Shown here: positions 34,608 through 44,792 of the stretch, in pieces | Numbering within the stretch: the first letter of the stretch is position 1 | How the letters are laid out: every line of letters begins with the position of its first letter | Assembly: GCF_012844455.2 (NCBI RefSeq) | Contig: NZ_JABBCQ020000016.1 | Span: 62,001-126,000 of the forward strand | Source: Comamonas suwonensis | GTDB lineage: Bacteria > Pseudomonadota > Gammaproteobacteria > Burkholderiales > Burkholderiaceae_C | DNA length: 64,000 nt | Direction: 5' to 3' | The notes under the pieces: model-generated | The model's database searches: none | The model's input: only the letters and a program-made list of their open reading frames with translations | Told to the model about the DNA's origin: nothing | Made by a program: the position numbers and the translations under genes

Positions 34608-37436
34608 ATGTCGAGTAATACGGTTGCAGAATTTGCGGAAGAGCGCAACACGACCCCTGATTCCTTGCTGCAGCAGCTCAAGGCAGCCGGGGTTGATAAG
34701 GCGAATGCGGCTGATGTGTTGACCGAGGGTGACAAGCAGCGTTTGCTGAGCCACCTCCAGGTTAGCCATGGCAGCGGAGCCAAAAAAATTACGCTAACGA
34801 AGAAATCCACCAGCGAAATCAAGCAGGCGGATTCCTCGGGTCGCGCTCGTACGATTCAAGTGGAAGTGCGCAAGAAGCGCACTTTTGTGAAGCGTGAAGA
34901 TACACCCGCAGAGGTTCAGGCCAATGCGGAAAGCATGGCCAAGGCCGTGCAGGTGCGTGCTGCTACTCAAGAGTTGGTGCGCCGTGAAGAAGACGCTCGC
35001 CGCGAGGTTGAGCAGTTGAGTCACCAGGAAGAAGAATTGGCCAAGGAACGTCTAGAGCGCGAAGAGCGCGAGCGCCGTGAGCGTGAAGCCGAGGAACGCG
35101 CTGTTGCTTATGCAGCAGCCGAAGCAGCCAAAGTAGCTGAAGCCAAGGCGGCAAAGGAAGAAGAAAAGCGCGGACATGTGGCCGGTGCTGCTGCTCGTGC
35201 AGCTGCGCAGGTTGAAGCCCGAGTCAAGGCAGAAGCTGAATCCAAGGCCAAGGCTGACGAAGAAGCTTCTCGTGCCAAGGATCTGGACGAGCGCCGTCGC
35301 AAGGCTCTGGCAGAAGCTGAAGCTATTCGCGCCATGATGGCTGCGCCCAAGAAAGTGCTGGTCGCCAAGAAGCCGGAAGAGCCTAAGAAGGTTGCTCCGG
35401 CTGCTGCGGATGCCAAGAAGCCTGTTGCCAAGGATGGTGCCAAGCCCGCAGGTACTGCCGGTGCTGGCGCTAACAGCGCTGCCCGTCCAGGCAAGGAAGT
35501 CAAGTCCGCAAAGCTGTCTTCAAGCTGGTCTAACGACGCAGGCAAGAAGAAGGAAATCAAAACCCGTGGCGACAGCTCGGGTGGAGTGGGCCGTTCCAAC
35601 TGGCGCGGTGGTCCTCGTGGCGGTCGTCGCGGTAGTGATCGTAACGAACAGCACCAGCAGCAACAGGCTCCTGAGTTCCGTCAGCTTGAAATCTCGGTGC
35701 CCGAGACCATCACTGTGGCCGAACTGGCACACAAGATGGCCATCAAGGCATCTGAGCTGATCAAGGTTCTGATGAAGATGGGCCAGATGGTCACCATCAA
35801 CCAGCCTCTGGATCAAGACACCGCCATGATCGTGGTGGAAGAAATGGGTCACACCGCCAAGGTGGCAGCGCTGGATGATCTGGAAGTCTTCACGACCGAA
35901 GAAGTGTCCAATCAAGAAGCCGAGTTGCTGTCTCGCGCTCCTGTAGTGACCGTCATGGGCCACGTGGACCACGGCAAGACTTCGCTGCTGGACTACATTC
36001 GTCGCACCAAGGTTGCGTCGGGCGAAGCCGGTGGTATTACCCAGCACATTGGTGCTTACCACGTGAAGACGCCTCGCGGCATCGTTACCTTCCTGGATAC
36101 CCCCGGTCACGAGGCCTTCACGGCCATGCGTGCTCGCGGCGCCAAGTCGACCGATATCGTGATTCTGGTCGCGGCTGCCGACGACGGCGTGATGCCTCAG
36201 ACCAAGGAAGCTATCAAGCATGCCAAGGCTGCGGGTGTTCCTATCGTTGTGGCCATCACCAAGGCTGACAAGCCCGATGCCAACCCCGATCGCGTCAAGC
36301 AAGAACTGGTGGTTGAAGAGGTGTTGCCAGAAGAATACGGTGGTGATTCTCCGTTCATCGCAGTGTCCTCCAAGACTGGTCAAGGCATCGACGAGCTGCT
36401 GGAGCAAGTGCTGCTGCAGGCCGAAGTACTGGAACTCAAGGCACCTGTGGATGCAGCTGCCAAGGGTATCGTGATCGAAGCTCAGCTGGACAAGGGCCGC
36501 GGTACCGTGGCCACGGTGCTGGTGCAGTCCGGTACGCTGAAGGTGGGCGATGTGGTGCTGGCTGGCCAGACCTACGGCCGCGTTCGCGCCATGCTGGATG
36601 AAGACGGCAAGCAAACCAAGGCGGCGGGTCCTTCCATTCCTGTGGAAATCCAGGGCCTGAACGAAGTGCCTATGGCTGGTGATGACTTCATGGTGCTGAG
36701 CGACGAACGTCGTGCCCGTGAAATCGCCACTTACCGTGCTGGCAAGTTCCGTCATACCAAGCTGGCCAAGCAACAAGCCGCCAAGCTGGAAAACATGTTC
36801 GCCGAAATGACTGCTGGCGATGTGCAGACACTGCCCATCATCATCAAGGCCGACATGCAAGGCTCGCAGGAAGCACTGGCAGCATCGCTGCTCAAGCTTT
36901 CGACCGACGAAATCAAGGTCCAGCTGGTGTACTCCGGCGTGGGTGGTATCTCCGAATCCGACGTCAACCTGGCGCTGGCTTCCAAGGCCATCATCATCGG
37001 CTTCAACGTGCGTGCAGATGCCCAGGCTCGTAAAACAGCCGAAGGCAATGGCGTGGATCTTCGCTACTACAACATCATTTACGACGCTGTAGATGAAGTG
37101 AAGGCTGCGATGTCCGGCATGCTGGCTCCCGAGAAGCGTGAAGAGATCATTGGTATGGCTGAAATCCGTACCGTGTTCGTGGCCACGAAGATCGGCACAA
37201 TTGCAGGTTCGTACATCACTCAAGGTCATGTCACCCGCGGTTCGCACTTCCGTCTGCTGCGCGACAACGTGGTTATCTACACGGGTGAGATTGAGTCCCT
37301 GCGTCGCATGAAGGATGACGTTAAGGAAGTCAAGGAAGGCTTCGAGTGCGGTATCAAGCTGCGCAACTACAACGACATCAAAGAAGGCGACATGCTGGAA
37401 GTCTTCGAGATCAAGGAAATCGCCCGCACTCTGTGA
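34608..37436 (+). CDS. infB: Translation initiation factor IF-2
   Basis: A 942-residue GTPase that brings fMet-tRNA to the 30S subunit. A long charged, Ala/Lys/Glu-rich N-terminus precedes the G domain: G1 [15 protein letters not shown]3 DTPGHEAF, and G4 [11 protein letters not shown], where the usual Asn of NKxD is Thr. Domains II-IV follow, ending EIKEIARTL. Low-complexity coiled-coil sequence between 90 and 260 is typical. Confidence 0.97.
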   Translation: MSSNTVAEFAEERNTTPDSLLQQLKAAGVDKANAADVLTEGDKQRLLSHLQVSHGSGAKKITLTKKSTSEIKQADSSGRARTIQVEVRKKRTFVKREDTPAEVQANAESMAKAVQVRAATQELVRREEDARREVEQLSHQEEELAKERLEREERERREREAEERAVAYAAAEAAKVAEAKAAKEEEKRGHVAGAAARAAAQVEARVKAEAESKAKADEEASRAKDLDERRRKALAEAEAIRAMMAAPKKVLVAKKPEEPKKVAPAAADAKKPVAKDGAKPAGTAGAGANSAARPGKEVKSAKLSSSWSNDAGKKKEIKTRGDSSGGVGRSNWRGGPRGGRRGSDRNEQHQQQQAPEFRQLEISVPETITVAELAHKMAIKASELIKVLMKMGQMVTINQPLDQDTAMIVVEEMGHTAKVAALDDLEVFTTEEVSNQEAELLSRAPVVTVMGHVDHGKTSLLDYIRRTKVASGEAGGITQHIGAYHVKTPRGIVTFLDTPGHEAFTAMRARGAKSTDIVILVAAADDGVMPQTKEAIKHAKAAGVPIVVAITKADKPDANPDRVKQELVVEEVLPEEYGGDSPFIAVSSKTGQGIDELLEQVLLQAEVLELKAPVDAAAKGIVIEAQLDKGRGTVATVLVQSGTLKVGDVVLAGQTYGRVRAMLDEDGKQTKAAGPSIPVEIQGLNEVPMAGDDFMVLSDERRAREIATYRAGKFRHTKLAKQQAAKLENMFAEMTAGDVQTLPIIIKADMQGSQEALAASLLKLSTDEIKVQLVYSGVGGISESDVNLALASKAIIIGFNVRADAQARKTAEGNGVDLRYYNIIYDAVDEVKAAMSGMLAPEKREEIIGMAEIRTVFVATKIGTIAGSYITQGHVTRGSHFRLLRDNVVIYTGEIESLRRMKDDVKEVKEGFECGIKLRNYNDIKEGDMLEVFEIKEIARTL

Positions 37437-37451
37437 GCGCTGTAATTTCTA

Positions 37452-37829
37452 ATGGCAACTCGTAAGAAAACTGCTGCGCCAAACCGCAGCTTCAAAGTCT
37501 CCGACCAGATCCAGCGTGATCTGTCGGAGCTGATCGCCCGCGAGTTGAAGGATCCGCGCATCGGTATGGTCACGCTGCAAGGCGTGGAGGTGACTCCAGA
37601 CTATGCCCATGCGAAGGTGTTCTTCAGCGTGCTGGTAGGCGATCCGGAAGTGACGCTGACTGCACTCAATCAGGCCGCAGGCTTTCTGCGCAACGGCCTG
37701 TTTAAGCGTCTGCACATTCATACCGTGCCTACGCTGCATTTCGTCTATGACCGCACAACCGAGCGCGCATCCGATATGAACGCCTTGATCGCCAAGGCGG
37801 TTGCATCGCGCGGTCCTGAAGAAGAGTAA
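37452..37829 (+). CDS. rbfA: Ribosome-binding factor A
   Basis: A 125-residue KH-like protein required for 30S maturation and cold adaptation. [36 protein letters not shown] is the family signature. It begins 15 bp after infB and ends 3 bp before truB. Confidence 0.95.
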   Translation: MATRKKTAAPNRSFKVSDQIQRDLSELIARELKDPRIGMVTLQGVEVTPDYAHAKVFFSVLVGDPEVTLTALNQAAGFLRNGLFKRLHIHTVPTLHFVYDRTTERASDMNALIAKAVASRGPEEE

Positions 37830-37832
37830 GCA

Positions 37833-38825
37833 ATGAACGCCCCTCGCACACGGGTGCAGCGGCGCCCCGTGCATGGGGTGTTGCTGCTCGACAAACCGCT
37901 GGGATGGTCCAGCAACGATATCTTGCAGAAGGTCAAGTGGCTGCTGCGCGCCGAAAAGGCCGGGCATACAGGCACGCTCGATCCGCTGGCCAGTGGCGTC
38001 TTGCCATTGTGCTTTGGCGCTGCAACCAAATTCAGTCAGCTTCAACTGGAAGCTGAAAAGACCTATGAAGCCATCGCCCGTCTGGGGCAGACCACCACCA
38101 CGGCGGACGCCGAAGGGGATGTGGTGCTGGAGCGTGCGGTGGATCTGGCCTCTATCACGCCAGAGAGACTGGCCGAGGTGCAGGCTCAATTCACAGGCGA
38201 GATCAAGCAAGTGCCACCCATGCACAGTGCTTTGAAAAAAGACGGTAAGGCTCTCTATGAATATGCCCGCGCGGGCATTGAAGTGGAGCGTCCAGCGCGC
38301 GATGTCACAATTCATGCATTGAATTTGTCTCTAACGCAGGACGAGCAAGGGTATCCAGCTATCAAGATGAGAGTGACCTGCAGCAAAGGCACTTATATCC
38401 GTACCTTGGGTGAAGACGTGGGCGAGGCCTTTGGCTGTGGCGCCCATTTGCGTTTTCTGCGCCGGGTGGAAACGGGGGGGCTTGATGTTTCGCGCTGCGT
38501 GACACTGGAGGCGCTTGAGGCCATGAATGATGAAGAGCGCGTTGCGCAGGTTGAGCCTGTGGATGCCTTGCTGCATCGTCATGCCGTCATCACCTTGGGT
38601 GAAGAGGATGCAGGACGCTATTTATCAGGCTTGCGCCGTCGAGGGTCATGGGATGATGCCCCGGCTGTCGCGGTGTATGGTGAGCGCCCGCATGCCCTTT
38701 TGGGGGTTGGCCGTGTGATGAGCGGGGAGTTGATTCCCGAGCGTCTGCTCAGTCCGCTAGAAATTCAACAAATTTTGGAAGGAAAGCCGCGTCCACAAGT
38801 AAGCGGCAGTTTGGAAACTTTATGA
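37833..38825 (+). CDS. truB: tRNA pseudouridine(55) synthase
   Basis: A 330-residue enzyme converting U55 of the tRNA T loop to pseudouridine. Catalytic Asp lies in [29 protein letters not shown] starts the fold and [13 protein letters not shown] follows. The stop overlaps the typA start by 4 bp (ATGA). Confidence 0.95.
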   Translation: MNAPRTRVQRRPVHGVLLLDKPLGWSSNDILQKVKWLLRAEKAGHTGTLDPLASGVLPLCFGAATKFSQLQLEAEKTYEAIARLGQTTTTADAEGDVVLERAVDLASITPERLAEVQAQFTGEIKQVPPMHSALKKDGKALYEYARAGIEVERPARDVTIHALNLSLTQDEQGYPAIKMRVTCSKGTYIRTLGEDVGEAFGCGAHLRFLRRVETGGLDVSRCVTLEALEAMNDEERVAQVEPVDALLHRHAVITLGEEDAGRYLSGLRRRGSWDDAPAVAVYGERPHALLGVGRVMSGELIPERLLSPLEIQQILEGKPRPQVSGSLETL

Positions 38826-40645
38826 GCAAACAAATCCGCAACATTGCGATCATCGCGCACGTTGACCATGGCAAGACCACCATGGTTGACCAGCTGCTGC
38901 GCCAGTCGGGTACTTTCGCAGAACACGAAAAAGTCGTGGACACAGTGATGGACAACCATGCCATCGAACGTGAACGTGGCATTACCATTCTGGCCAAGAA
39001 CTGTGCTGTGTCTTGGAATGACACCCACATCAACATTCTCGACACACCCGGTCATGCGGACTTCGGTGGTGAAGTCGAACGTGCCCTGTCCATGGTTGAC
39101 GGCGTGGTGTTGCTGATCGATGCGCAAGAAGGCCCCATGCCTCAAACGCGTTTCGTGACCAAGAAGGCACTGGCTCTGGGCCTGCGTCCTATCGTGGTTG
39201 TGAACAAGGTGGACAAGCCTGGTGCCAACCCCGACAAGGTCATCAACGCTGCTTTCGATCTGTTCGACAAGCTGGGCGCTACTGATGAGCAGCTGGACTT
39301 CCCCGTGGTGTATGCCTCGGGCATCAACGGCTGGTCTTCCAAGGAAGAAGGCGAAGCTGGTGCGCAATGGGGTCCCGACATGTCGGCCCTGTTCAATACC
39401 ATTCTGGAACACGTGCCTGCCGTGGAAGGCGATGCGACTGCACCTTTGCAGATGCAAGTCTCCGCACTGGACTACTCCACGTTCGTGGGTCGTATCGCCG
39501 TGGGCCGTATCACGCAAGGTACGTTGAAGCCCGGTCAGCAAGTCGCTGTGATGGCTGGCCCTGATGGCAAGCCTTACACCGGCAAGATCAACCAGGTTCA
39601 CACTTTCCAGGGTATCGATCGCGTGCAAGCCACCGAAGCCGGTCCTTCGGAAATCGTGCTGGTCAGCGGTATCGAAAACATCGGTATCGGTGAAACCATC
39701 ACCGACGTGGCCAATCCCCAGCCTCTGCCGATGCTGAAGATTGACGAGCCTACACTGACCATGAACTTCTGCGTGAACACCTCGCCTTTGGCAGGTCGTG
39801 AAGGCAAGTTTGTGACCAGCCGTCAAATCTGGGACCGCCTGCAAAAGGAACTGCGCTCCAACGTGGCTCTGCGCGTCAAGGAAACCGACGAAGACGGTAT
39901 CTTTGAAGTGGCCGGCCGTGGTGAACTGCACCTGACGATTCTGCTGGAAGAAATGCGCCGCGAAGGTTACGAGCTGGCTGTGTCCAAGCCTCGCGTGGTG
40001 ATGCAGATGATCGACGGCGTGAAGCACGAGCCTATCGAACTGGTGACTGCCGACATCGAAGAAGCCCACCAAGGCGGCGTGATGCAAGCCCTGGGCGAGC
40101 GCAAGGGCGAGCTGGTCAACATGGAACCCGATGGCCGCGGTCGCGTCCGTCTGGAATACCGTATTCCTGCCCGTGGCCTGATCGGTTTCACCAACGAATT
40201 CCTGAACTTGACACGTGGTTCCGGTCTGATCGCCAACATCTTTGACAGCTACGAACCCCATAAGGGCGACATCGGTGGCCGCAAGAACGGCGTGCTGATC
40301 TCCATGGATGATGGTGAAATTTTCACCTATGCCCTGGGCAAGCTGGATGATCGTGGTCGTATGTTCGTGAAGCCTAACGATCCCGTGTACGAAGGCATGA
40401 TTGTGGGTATCCACAGCCGTGACAACGACCTGGTGGTGAATGCTACGCGTACCAAGCAGCTGACCAACTTCCGCGTGAGCGGTAAGGAAGACGCGATCAA
40501 GATCACGCCTCCTATCGAGCTGTCGCTGGAATACGGTGTGGAATTCATCGAAGACGACGAACTGCTGGAAATCACTCCTGTGAGCCTGCGCGTGCGCAAG
40601 CGTCACCTGAAGGAACATGACCGCAAGCGTGCTTCGCGCGATTGA
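38822..40645 (+). CDS. typA: Ribosome-associated GTPase TypA/BipA
   Basis: A 607-residue translational GTPase. G1 [12 protein letters not shown], switch [17 protein letters not shown]4 NKVDKPGAN, and the C-terminal BipA domain ([21 protein letters not shown], then [12 protein letters not shown]). It aids 50S assembly and stress adaptation. Last gene of the run; a terminator follows. Confidence 0.96.
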   Translation: MSKQIRNIAIIAHVDHGKTTMVDQLLRQSGTFAEHEKVVDTVMDNHAIERERGITILAKNCAVSWNDTHINILDTPGHADFGGEVERALSMVDGVVLLIDAQEGPMPQTRFVTKKALALGLRPIVVVNKVDKPGANPDKVINAAFDLFDKLGATDEQLDFPVVYASGINGWSSKEEGEAGAQWGPDMSALFNTILEHVPAVEGDATAPLQMQVSALDYSTFVGRIAVGRITQGTLKPGQQVAVMAGPDGKPYTGKINQVHTFQGIDRVQATEAGPSEIVLVSGIENIGIGETITDVANPQPLPMLKIDEPTLTMNFCVNTSPLAGREGKFVTSRQIWDRLQKELRSNVALRVKETDEDGIFEVAGRGELHLTILLEEMRREGYELAVSKPRVVMQMIDGVKHEPIELVTADIEEAHQGGVMQALGERKGELVNMEPDGRGRVRLEYRIPARGLIGFTNEFLNLTRGSGLIANIFDSYEPHKGDIGGRKNGVLISMDDGEIFTYALGKLDDRGRMFVKPNDPVYEGMIVGIHSRDNDLVVNATRTKQLTNFRVSGKEDAIKITPPIELSLEYGVEFIEDDELLEITPVSLRVRKRHLKEHDRKRASRD

Positions 40646-40656
40646 TTTGCTTTGTG

Positions 40657-40690
40657 CAATAAAAAAGGCCCTTCGGGGCCTTTTTTATTG
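40657..40690 (+). terminator. Intrinsic terminator after typA
   Basis: A 15-bp perfect stem, CAATAAAAAAGGCCC with its complement, closes on a C(TTCG)G tetraloop. It starts 12 bp past the typA stop. Confidence 0.95.
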
Positions 40691-40756
40691 CCTGTTGCAA
40701 CGGTGGGGCAGTGTGTCTGGTGTGTCGCATGACTGGCAGACCAAGGGTAATCGGCC

Positions 40757-40784
40757 TTGTTCTGCGGGAGTTGGTTTCTAGAAT
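40757..40784 (+). promoter_or_regulatory. Candidate promoter of the amino-acid ABC operon
   Basis: TTGTTC and TAGAAT are spaced by 16 bp, 63 bp upstream of the binding-protein start. Confidence 0.4.
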
Positions 40785-40846
40785 CATCGTCACAAAGTGG
40801 CACGCATCCTGCGTTTCAGCAGGTTTGCATTAACTCTAGGAACGGT

Positions 40847-41620
40847 ATGACACTAAGAATGTTGAACATGGCCTTGATTGCTGTTGGCAGCACACTGGCG
40901 TTGACGGTCCAAGCCGCGGATTTGAAGGTGGCCATTGACCCCACCTACGAACCCTTTACGTATAAGACGGCCGACGGTAAGCCCACGGGGTTTGATGTAG
41001 ACATTGCCAATGCCATTTGCGCAGAAATGAAGCGCAATTGCGTGTTTGTGGAGCAGGTCTGGGACAGCATGATTCCGGGCCTACAGGCACGCAAATACGA
41101 TGTGGTCGTCAGTTCCTTGTCGATCACGGAAGAGCGCAAGCGCGTGATTGACTTCTCGGATCGCTATTACAAGACCCCGAGCGCGATTGTCGTGAAAAAG
41201 GGTACGGTATATGCCAATCCAGCCTCTCTCAAAGGCAAGCGTATTGGCGTGCTGAAGGGCAGCACGCAAGAGAAATGGGCCATGGGAGAGCTCAAACCTG
41301 CAGGCGTGACGGTCGTGCCGTATGAAGCACAAGATCAGGTCTATCTGGATATCAAGGCGGGCCGTCTGGATGGCACGGTGGCCGACAAGGTTGAAGTACA
41401 TGGTGGCTTCCTGCGTAAGCCTGAAGGCAAAGACTACGCCTATGTGGGTCCCGATCAGTATGAGACCAAGTATTACGGCGATGGCATTGGCATTGGCATG
41501 CGCAAGGGGCAAAAAGACCTGAAAGATCAGATTAACAAGGCCATCAAGACGATTCGCAGCAACGGTACTTACAACCAGATTGCCAAGAAGTACTTTGACT
41601 TCGACCCGTACGGGAACTGA
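40847..41620 (+). CDS. Polar amino-acid ABC transporter binding protein (HisJ/ArgT-like)
   Basis: A 257-residue periplasmic protein with signal peptide ending VQAAD. ADLKVAIDPTYEPFTYKTADGKPTGFDVDIANAICAEM-type sequence, DGMIPGL-like DSMIPGLQARKYD and FSDRYYKTPSA are the marks of the lysine/arginine/ornithine/histidine branch of family 3. The ATG at 40847 puts the signal at the N-terminus. First gene of a four-gene import operon. Confidence 0.92.
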   Translation: MTLRMLNMALIAVGSTLALTVQAADLKVAIDPTYEPFTYKTADGKPTGFDVDIANAICAEMKRNCVFVEQVWDSMIPGLQARKYDVVVSSLSITEERKRVIDFSDRYYKTPSAIVVKKGTVYANPASLKGKRIGVLKGSTQEKWAMGELKPAGVTVVPYEAQDQVYLDIKAGRLDGTVADKVEVHGGFLRKPEGKDYAYVGPDQYETKYYGDGIGIGMRKGQKDLKDQINKAIKTIRSNGTYNQIAKKYFDFDPYGN

Positions 41621-41691
41621 GCCCTGAAGCCTGGCTGCCCGCAGTGCGGCTTTAACAGCTGCGGGCTCTGTTTCATCAAGCTTTTTCGCGC

Positions 41692-42378
41692 ATGAGTGAA
41701 TACTACTTATCTATCTTGCACGGAGCCTTGCTGACTGTGGCGGCATCTATCGCCTCCTTGTGCGTCTCTACGGTGCTGGGTTTGCTGGGAGCGACAGCCA
41801 AGCTCTCGAGTAAGCGACCTCTGGTCTGGGTGGCGACGCTTTATACGACGGTGATTCGCGGCATTCCTGAGCTGGTGCTTATGCTGCTGGTTTTTTATGG
41901 GGCTGCGATTGGGCTCAACAGCCTGTTCGAGGCCATGGGCTCCGACTTTGTGCTGGATCTGAACCCCTTTGTCGCGGGCGTTGCCACACTGGGCTTTATT
42001 TATGGCGCGTATATGACCGAGACATTTCGCGCCGCGATTCTTGCCATTCCGCGTGGGCAGATGGAAGCGGCATGGGCGTTTGGCATGAGCCCGCTGCAGA
42101 CATTTCTGCGCATTACGCTACCGCAGATGGTGCGTTATGCCTTGCCGGGCTATACCAACAACTGGCTGGTGCTCATCAAGGCGACGGCTTTGGTCAGTCT
42201 GATTGGCTTGCACGATATGACCTATCTCGCCAAGCAGGCCAGTGCAGCGACGCGTCAACCCTTTGCTTTTTTGCTGTTTGCAGCTGCCTTGTATCTGGTG
42301 TTCACCAGCATGTCCTTATGGGTGCTCAAGCGTCTGAATGCACGCTACAGCCTGGGCACTGAAAAGGTGCAGTTATGA
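41692..42378 (+). CDS. Amino-acid ABC transporter permease (HisQ-like)
   Basis: A 228-residue membrane protein with about five helices, RGIPELVLMLLVFYG after the first, and the EAA-type loop EAAWAFGMSPLQTFLRITLPQM. Sits between the binding-protein gene and a second permease whose start it overlaps by 4 bp (ATGA). Confidence 0.92.
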   Translation: MSEYYLSILHGALLTVAASIASLCVSTVLGLLGATAKLSSKRPLVWVATLYTTVIRGIPELVLMLLVFYGAAIGLNSLFEAMGSDFVLDLNPFVAGVATLGFIYGAYMTETFRAAILAIPRGQMEAAWAFGMSPLQTFLRITLPQMVRYALPGYTNNWLVLIKATALVSLIGLHDMTYLAKQASAATRQPFAFLLFAAALYLVFTSMSLWVLKRLNARYSLGTEKVQL

Positions 42379-43088
42379 GCTGGGAGATTATCTTTCAGCC
42401 CGAGCATCTGGCCATGTACGGGCAGGGGCTGATCACTACGCTGTGGCTGCTGCTGTCCTGTCTCTTGATTGGTTTTGTGCTGGCCATGATCACGGCTCTT
42501 GCGCTGACCAGTCGCAGCTGGCTGCTGACCAAGTTGGCAGGCTCCTTTACCTATTTTGTGCGCGGCACGCCGCTGCTCATTCAGGTCTATCTGATTTATT
42601 ACGGGCTGGGGCAGCTGGAGTGGATTCAGGCGCGCTGGGATGAGGTCTGGCCCTGGACCTATTTCAAGCAACCGTTCTTTTGCGCCTTGCTGGCGTTTTC
42701 ACTCAACAATGCAGGCTATACCGCCGAAATGCTGGCTGGCGCTATTCGTGAGACATCTCCTGGCGAAGTAGAGGCGGCGCGGGCCATGGGCATGAGCCGC
42801 TTTCAGATCATGCGCCGCATCGTGTTGCCCAGTGCCATGCGGCGCACGCTGCCCCCCTATAGCAACGAGGTGGTGCAGATGCTTCACTCCACGAGTCTCG
42901 CCAGTGTGGTACCAACCCTCACCGATGTGACGGCCGTGGCCAGTCGTATCTACTCCGATTTTTACCTGCCGTTTGAAGCCTATCTTGCCGCTGCAGTGAT
43001 TTATCTCTGTGTGACGTTTGCTCTGATTGGTACTTTTCGCCTGCTGGAAAAGCGCTTTCTGGCCTATCTGGCACCTCGTACGCAATAA
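42375..43088 (+). CDS. Amino-acid ABC transporter permease (HisM-like)
   Basis: A 237-residue membrane permease with FVRGTPLLIQVYLIYYG and the coupling loop EVEAARAMGMSRFQIMRRIVLPSAMRR. With the preceding permease it should form the heterodimeric pore of a basic or polar amino-acid importer. Confidence 0.92.
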   Translation: MSWEIIFQPEHLAMYGQGLITTLWLLLSCLLIGFVLAMITALALTSRSWLLTKLAGSFTYFVRGTPLLIQVYLIYYGLGQLEWIQARWDEVWPWTYFKQPFFCALLAFSLNNAGYTAEMLAGAIRETSPGEVEAARAMGMSRFQIMRRIVLPSAMRRTLPPYSNEVVQMLHSTSLASVVPTLTDVTAVASRIYSDFYLPFEAYLAAAVIYLCVTFALIGTFRLLEKRFLAYLAPRTQ

Positions 43089-43108
43089 CTGAGTACCTGT
43101 TCGAATCC

Positions 43109-43885
43109 ATGACACCCACCGCATACAAACTGCAAGCAGAAGGCATTCACAAGAGCTATGGTAGCAACCATGTGCTCAGAGGCGTTACGCTGACCGCCAA
43201 AGCTGGTGATGTGATCAGCCTGATCGGTAGCTCAGGGTCTGGTAAGTCCACATTGCTGCGATGTATCAACTTGCTGGAAAAGCCCCAGCAAGGGCGAATT
43301 CTTGTGGCGGGCGAAGAGCTGAAGCTCAAGGCGGGACGCAATGGAGAACTGGAGCCGGTCGATCCGAGACAGCTGCAACAATTGCGCACCAAGCTGGCCA
43401 TGGTATTTCAGCATTTCAATCTGTGGGCACATAAGACGGTGCTGCAGAACGTTATTGAGGCCCCCGTGCATGTTCTAGGCCTTGGCAAGGACGAGGCTGT
43501 CCAGCGGGCGCGCAAATATCTTAAACTGGTGGGGCTGGAGGGCCGCGAAGATACCTGGCCCAACCATATGAGCGGTGGTCAGCAGCAGCGCGTTGCTATT
43601 GCGCGAGCGCTGGCGGTAGAACCTGAAGTGATGCTGTTTGATGAGCCCACCAGCGCGCTGGACCCGGAACTGGTCGGTGAAGTACTTCGCGTCATGCGAC
43701 TGCTGGCGGAGGAGGGGCGAACCATGGTGGTCGTGACCCATGAAATTGCCTTTGCCCGCGAAGTTTCCAATCACGTGATCTTTTTGCACCAAGGACTGGT
43801 GGAGGAACAGGGCGATCCGCGTGAAGTGTTGCGCAATCCGCAAAGTGAGCGGTTAGCCAAGTTCCTGTCTGGCAGCCTGAAGTAA
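43109..43885 (+). CDS. Amino-acid ABC transporter ATPase (HisP-like)
   Basis: A 258-residue ATPase with Walker A GSSGSGKSTLLRC, ABC signature MSGGQQQRVAIARAL, Walker B VMLFDEPTSALD and the switch His in VTHE. Last gene of the four-gene operon; terminator 41 bp downstream. Confidence 0.95.
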   Translation: MTPTAYKLQAEGIHKSYGSNHVLRGVTLTAKAGDVISLIGSSGSGKSTLLRCINLLEKPQQGRILVAGEELKLKAGRNGELEPVDPRQLQQLRTKLAMVFQHFNLWAHKTVLQNVIEAPVHVLGLGKDEAVQRARKYLKLVGLEGREDTWPNHMSGGQQQRVAIARALAVEPEVMLFDEPTSALDPELVGEVLRVMRLLAEEGRTMVVVTHEIAFAREVSNHVIFLHQGLVEEQGDPREVLRNPQSERLAKFLSGSLK

Positions 43886-43925
43886 GGCACGCTCAGGCAG
43901 AATTCAATTTCCTGCTTGGTAATAC

Positions 43926-43959
43926 AAAAAACCGCATGGCAAGCCGATGCGGTTTTTTT
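43926..43959. terminator. Intrinsic terminator
   Basis: AAAAAACCGCAT and ATGCGGTTTTTT form a 12-bp stem with a 9-base loop between the ABC operon and the convergent cytochrome gene; symmetric enough to serve both. Confidence 0.9.
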
Positions 43960-43995
43960 GATGTGGGCGCTTTCACCCCCTTGAGCGGCAGCAGA

Positions 43996-44304
43996 TTACT
44001 TCTGTGCCAGCACCCATGCGGCCAGCTTCTTGGCTTCGGCATCGTTGACCTGAGCGTTGGCAGGCATGGGGATAGGACCCCACACGCCGGAGCCACCCTT
44101 GATGATCTTGGCAGCCAGCTTGTCAGTGGCATCCTTTTGACCTGCATACTTGGCTGCAACATCCTTGAATGCGGGACCCACCAGCTTCTTGTCGACTGCG
44201 TGGCAGGCCATGCAGTTCTTGGACTGGGCCAAAGCCTGGTCTGCCATTGCAGGGGCGATAGCCGCAGTTGACAGAGCGATAGCGATCAGTGTTTGCTTCA
44301 TCAT
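43996..44304 (-). CDS. Class I cytochrome c (c-551/c-552 type)
   Basis: A 102-residue periplasmic monohaem cytochrome. Signal peptide ends AMADQ; the haem site is CMACH near residue 31; the distal Met lies in GPIPMPAN; the C-terminal helix is [13 protein letters not shown]. It carries electrons between respiratory complexes or peroxidases. Two adjacent ATGs (44304 and 44301) make the start ambiguous by one codon. Confidence 0.93.
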   Translation of the reverse strand: MMKQTLIAIALSTAAIAPAMADQALAQSKNCMACHAVDKKLVGPAFKDVAAKYAGQKDATDKLAAKIIKGGSGVWGPIPMPANAQVNDAEAKKLAAWVLAQK

Positions 44305-44412
44305 GAGTTTCCGGGGAGGGATTTAAAGTTCAAGTTTTAGCGCATTGTAGAGCGTGCATTGTGTACTCTTTGGTATGCACGCTATTTTGACAATTTGAGA
44401 GAGGGCGGACGT

Positions 44413-44652
44413 ATGTATTTGTTAGGCTTGGCAATTGTTTTGACGTTGCTGAAAGTGGCTGAAATTGGCCCTGTGGCGGGCTGGAGCTGGTGGATCATCT
44501 TGAGCGTTTACGGAGCTGCCGTTGCCTGGTGGGCGTGGGCAGATGCCTCTGGCTACACCAAGCGCAAAGCCATGGAGAAAATGGATCAGCGCAAGAAAGA
44601 TCGTCTTGAGCGCCAGAAGCAGGCGATGACACCTGGTCAGCGCCGTCGCTGA
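44413..44652 (+). CDS. TIGR04438 small Trp-rich protein
   Basis: A 79-residue protein. A hydrophobic N-terminus (MYLLGLAIVLTLLKVAEIGP) is followed by a Trp-rich stretch (GWSWWII, VAWWAWAD) and the charged family tail SGYTKRKAMEKMDQRKKDRLERQ. Function unknown; found mainly in Burkholderiales. The ATG at 44413 gives the family's N-terminus. Confidence 0.88.
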   Translation: MYLLGLAIVLTLLKVAEIGPVAGWSWWIILSVYGAAVAWWAWADASGYTKRKAMEKMDQRKKDRLERQKQAMTPGQRRR

Positions 44653-44792
44653 GTGAATGAGTAGGTATCGTGATTGACGATGTCTTGCGGGTGTTTTGCC
44701 CAATAGCCCGTCATGGACAGCCTTAGGTCTTGCAGCGGTGCTGGGCCATAATCGGAGGCTCATTCCTCGATAACGTCTTATAGCGAATCCCC

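Noticed and set aside
33007-40618. Very long open frames on the minus strand opposite nusA, infB and typA
   Set aside because: They are shadows produced by the strong codon bias of the essential genes on the plus strand; composition is His/Gln-rich and resembles no family.
43975-43995. Third copy of the 90-bp double-hairpin repeat near the cytochrome gene
   Set aside because: Only about 12 bases (CCCCTTGAGCGGC) resemble it; too short to support.
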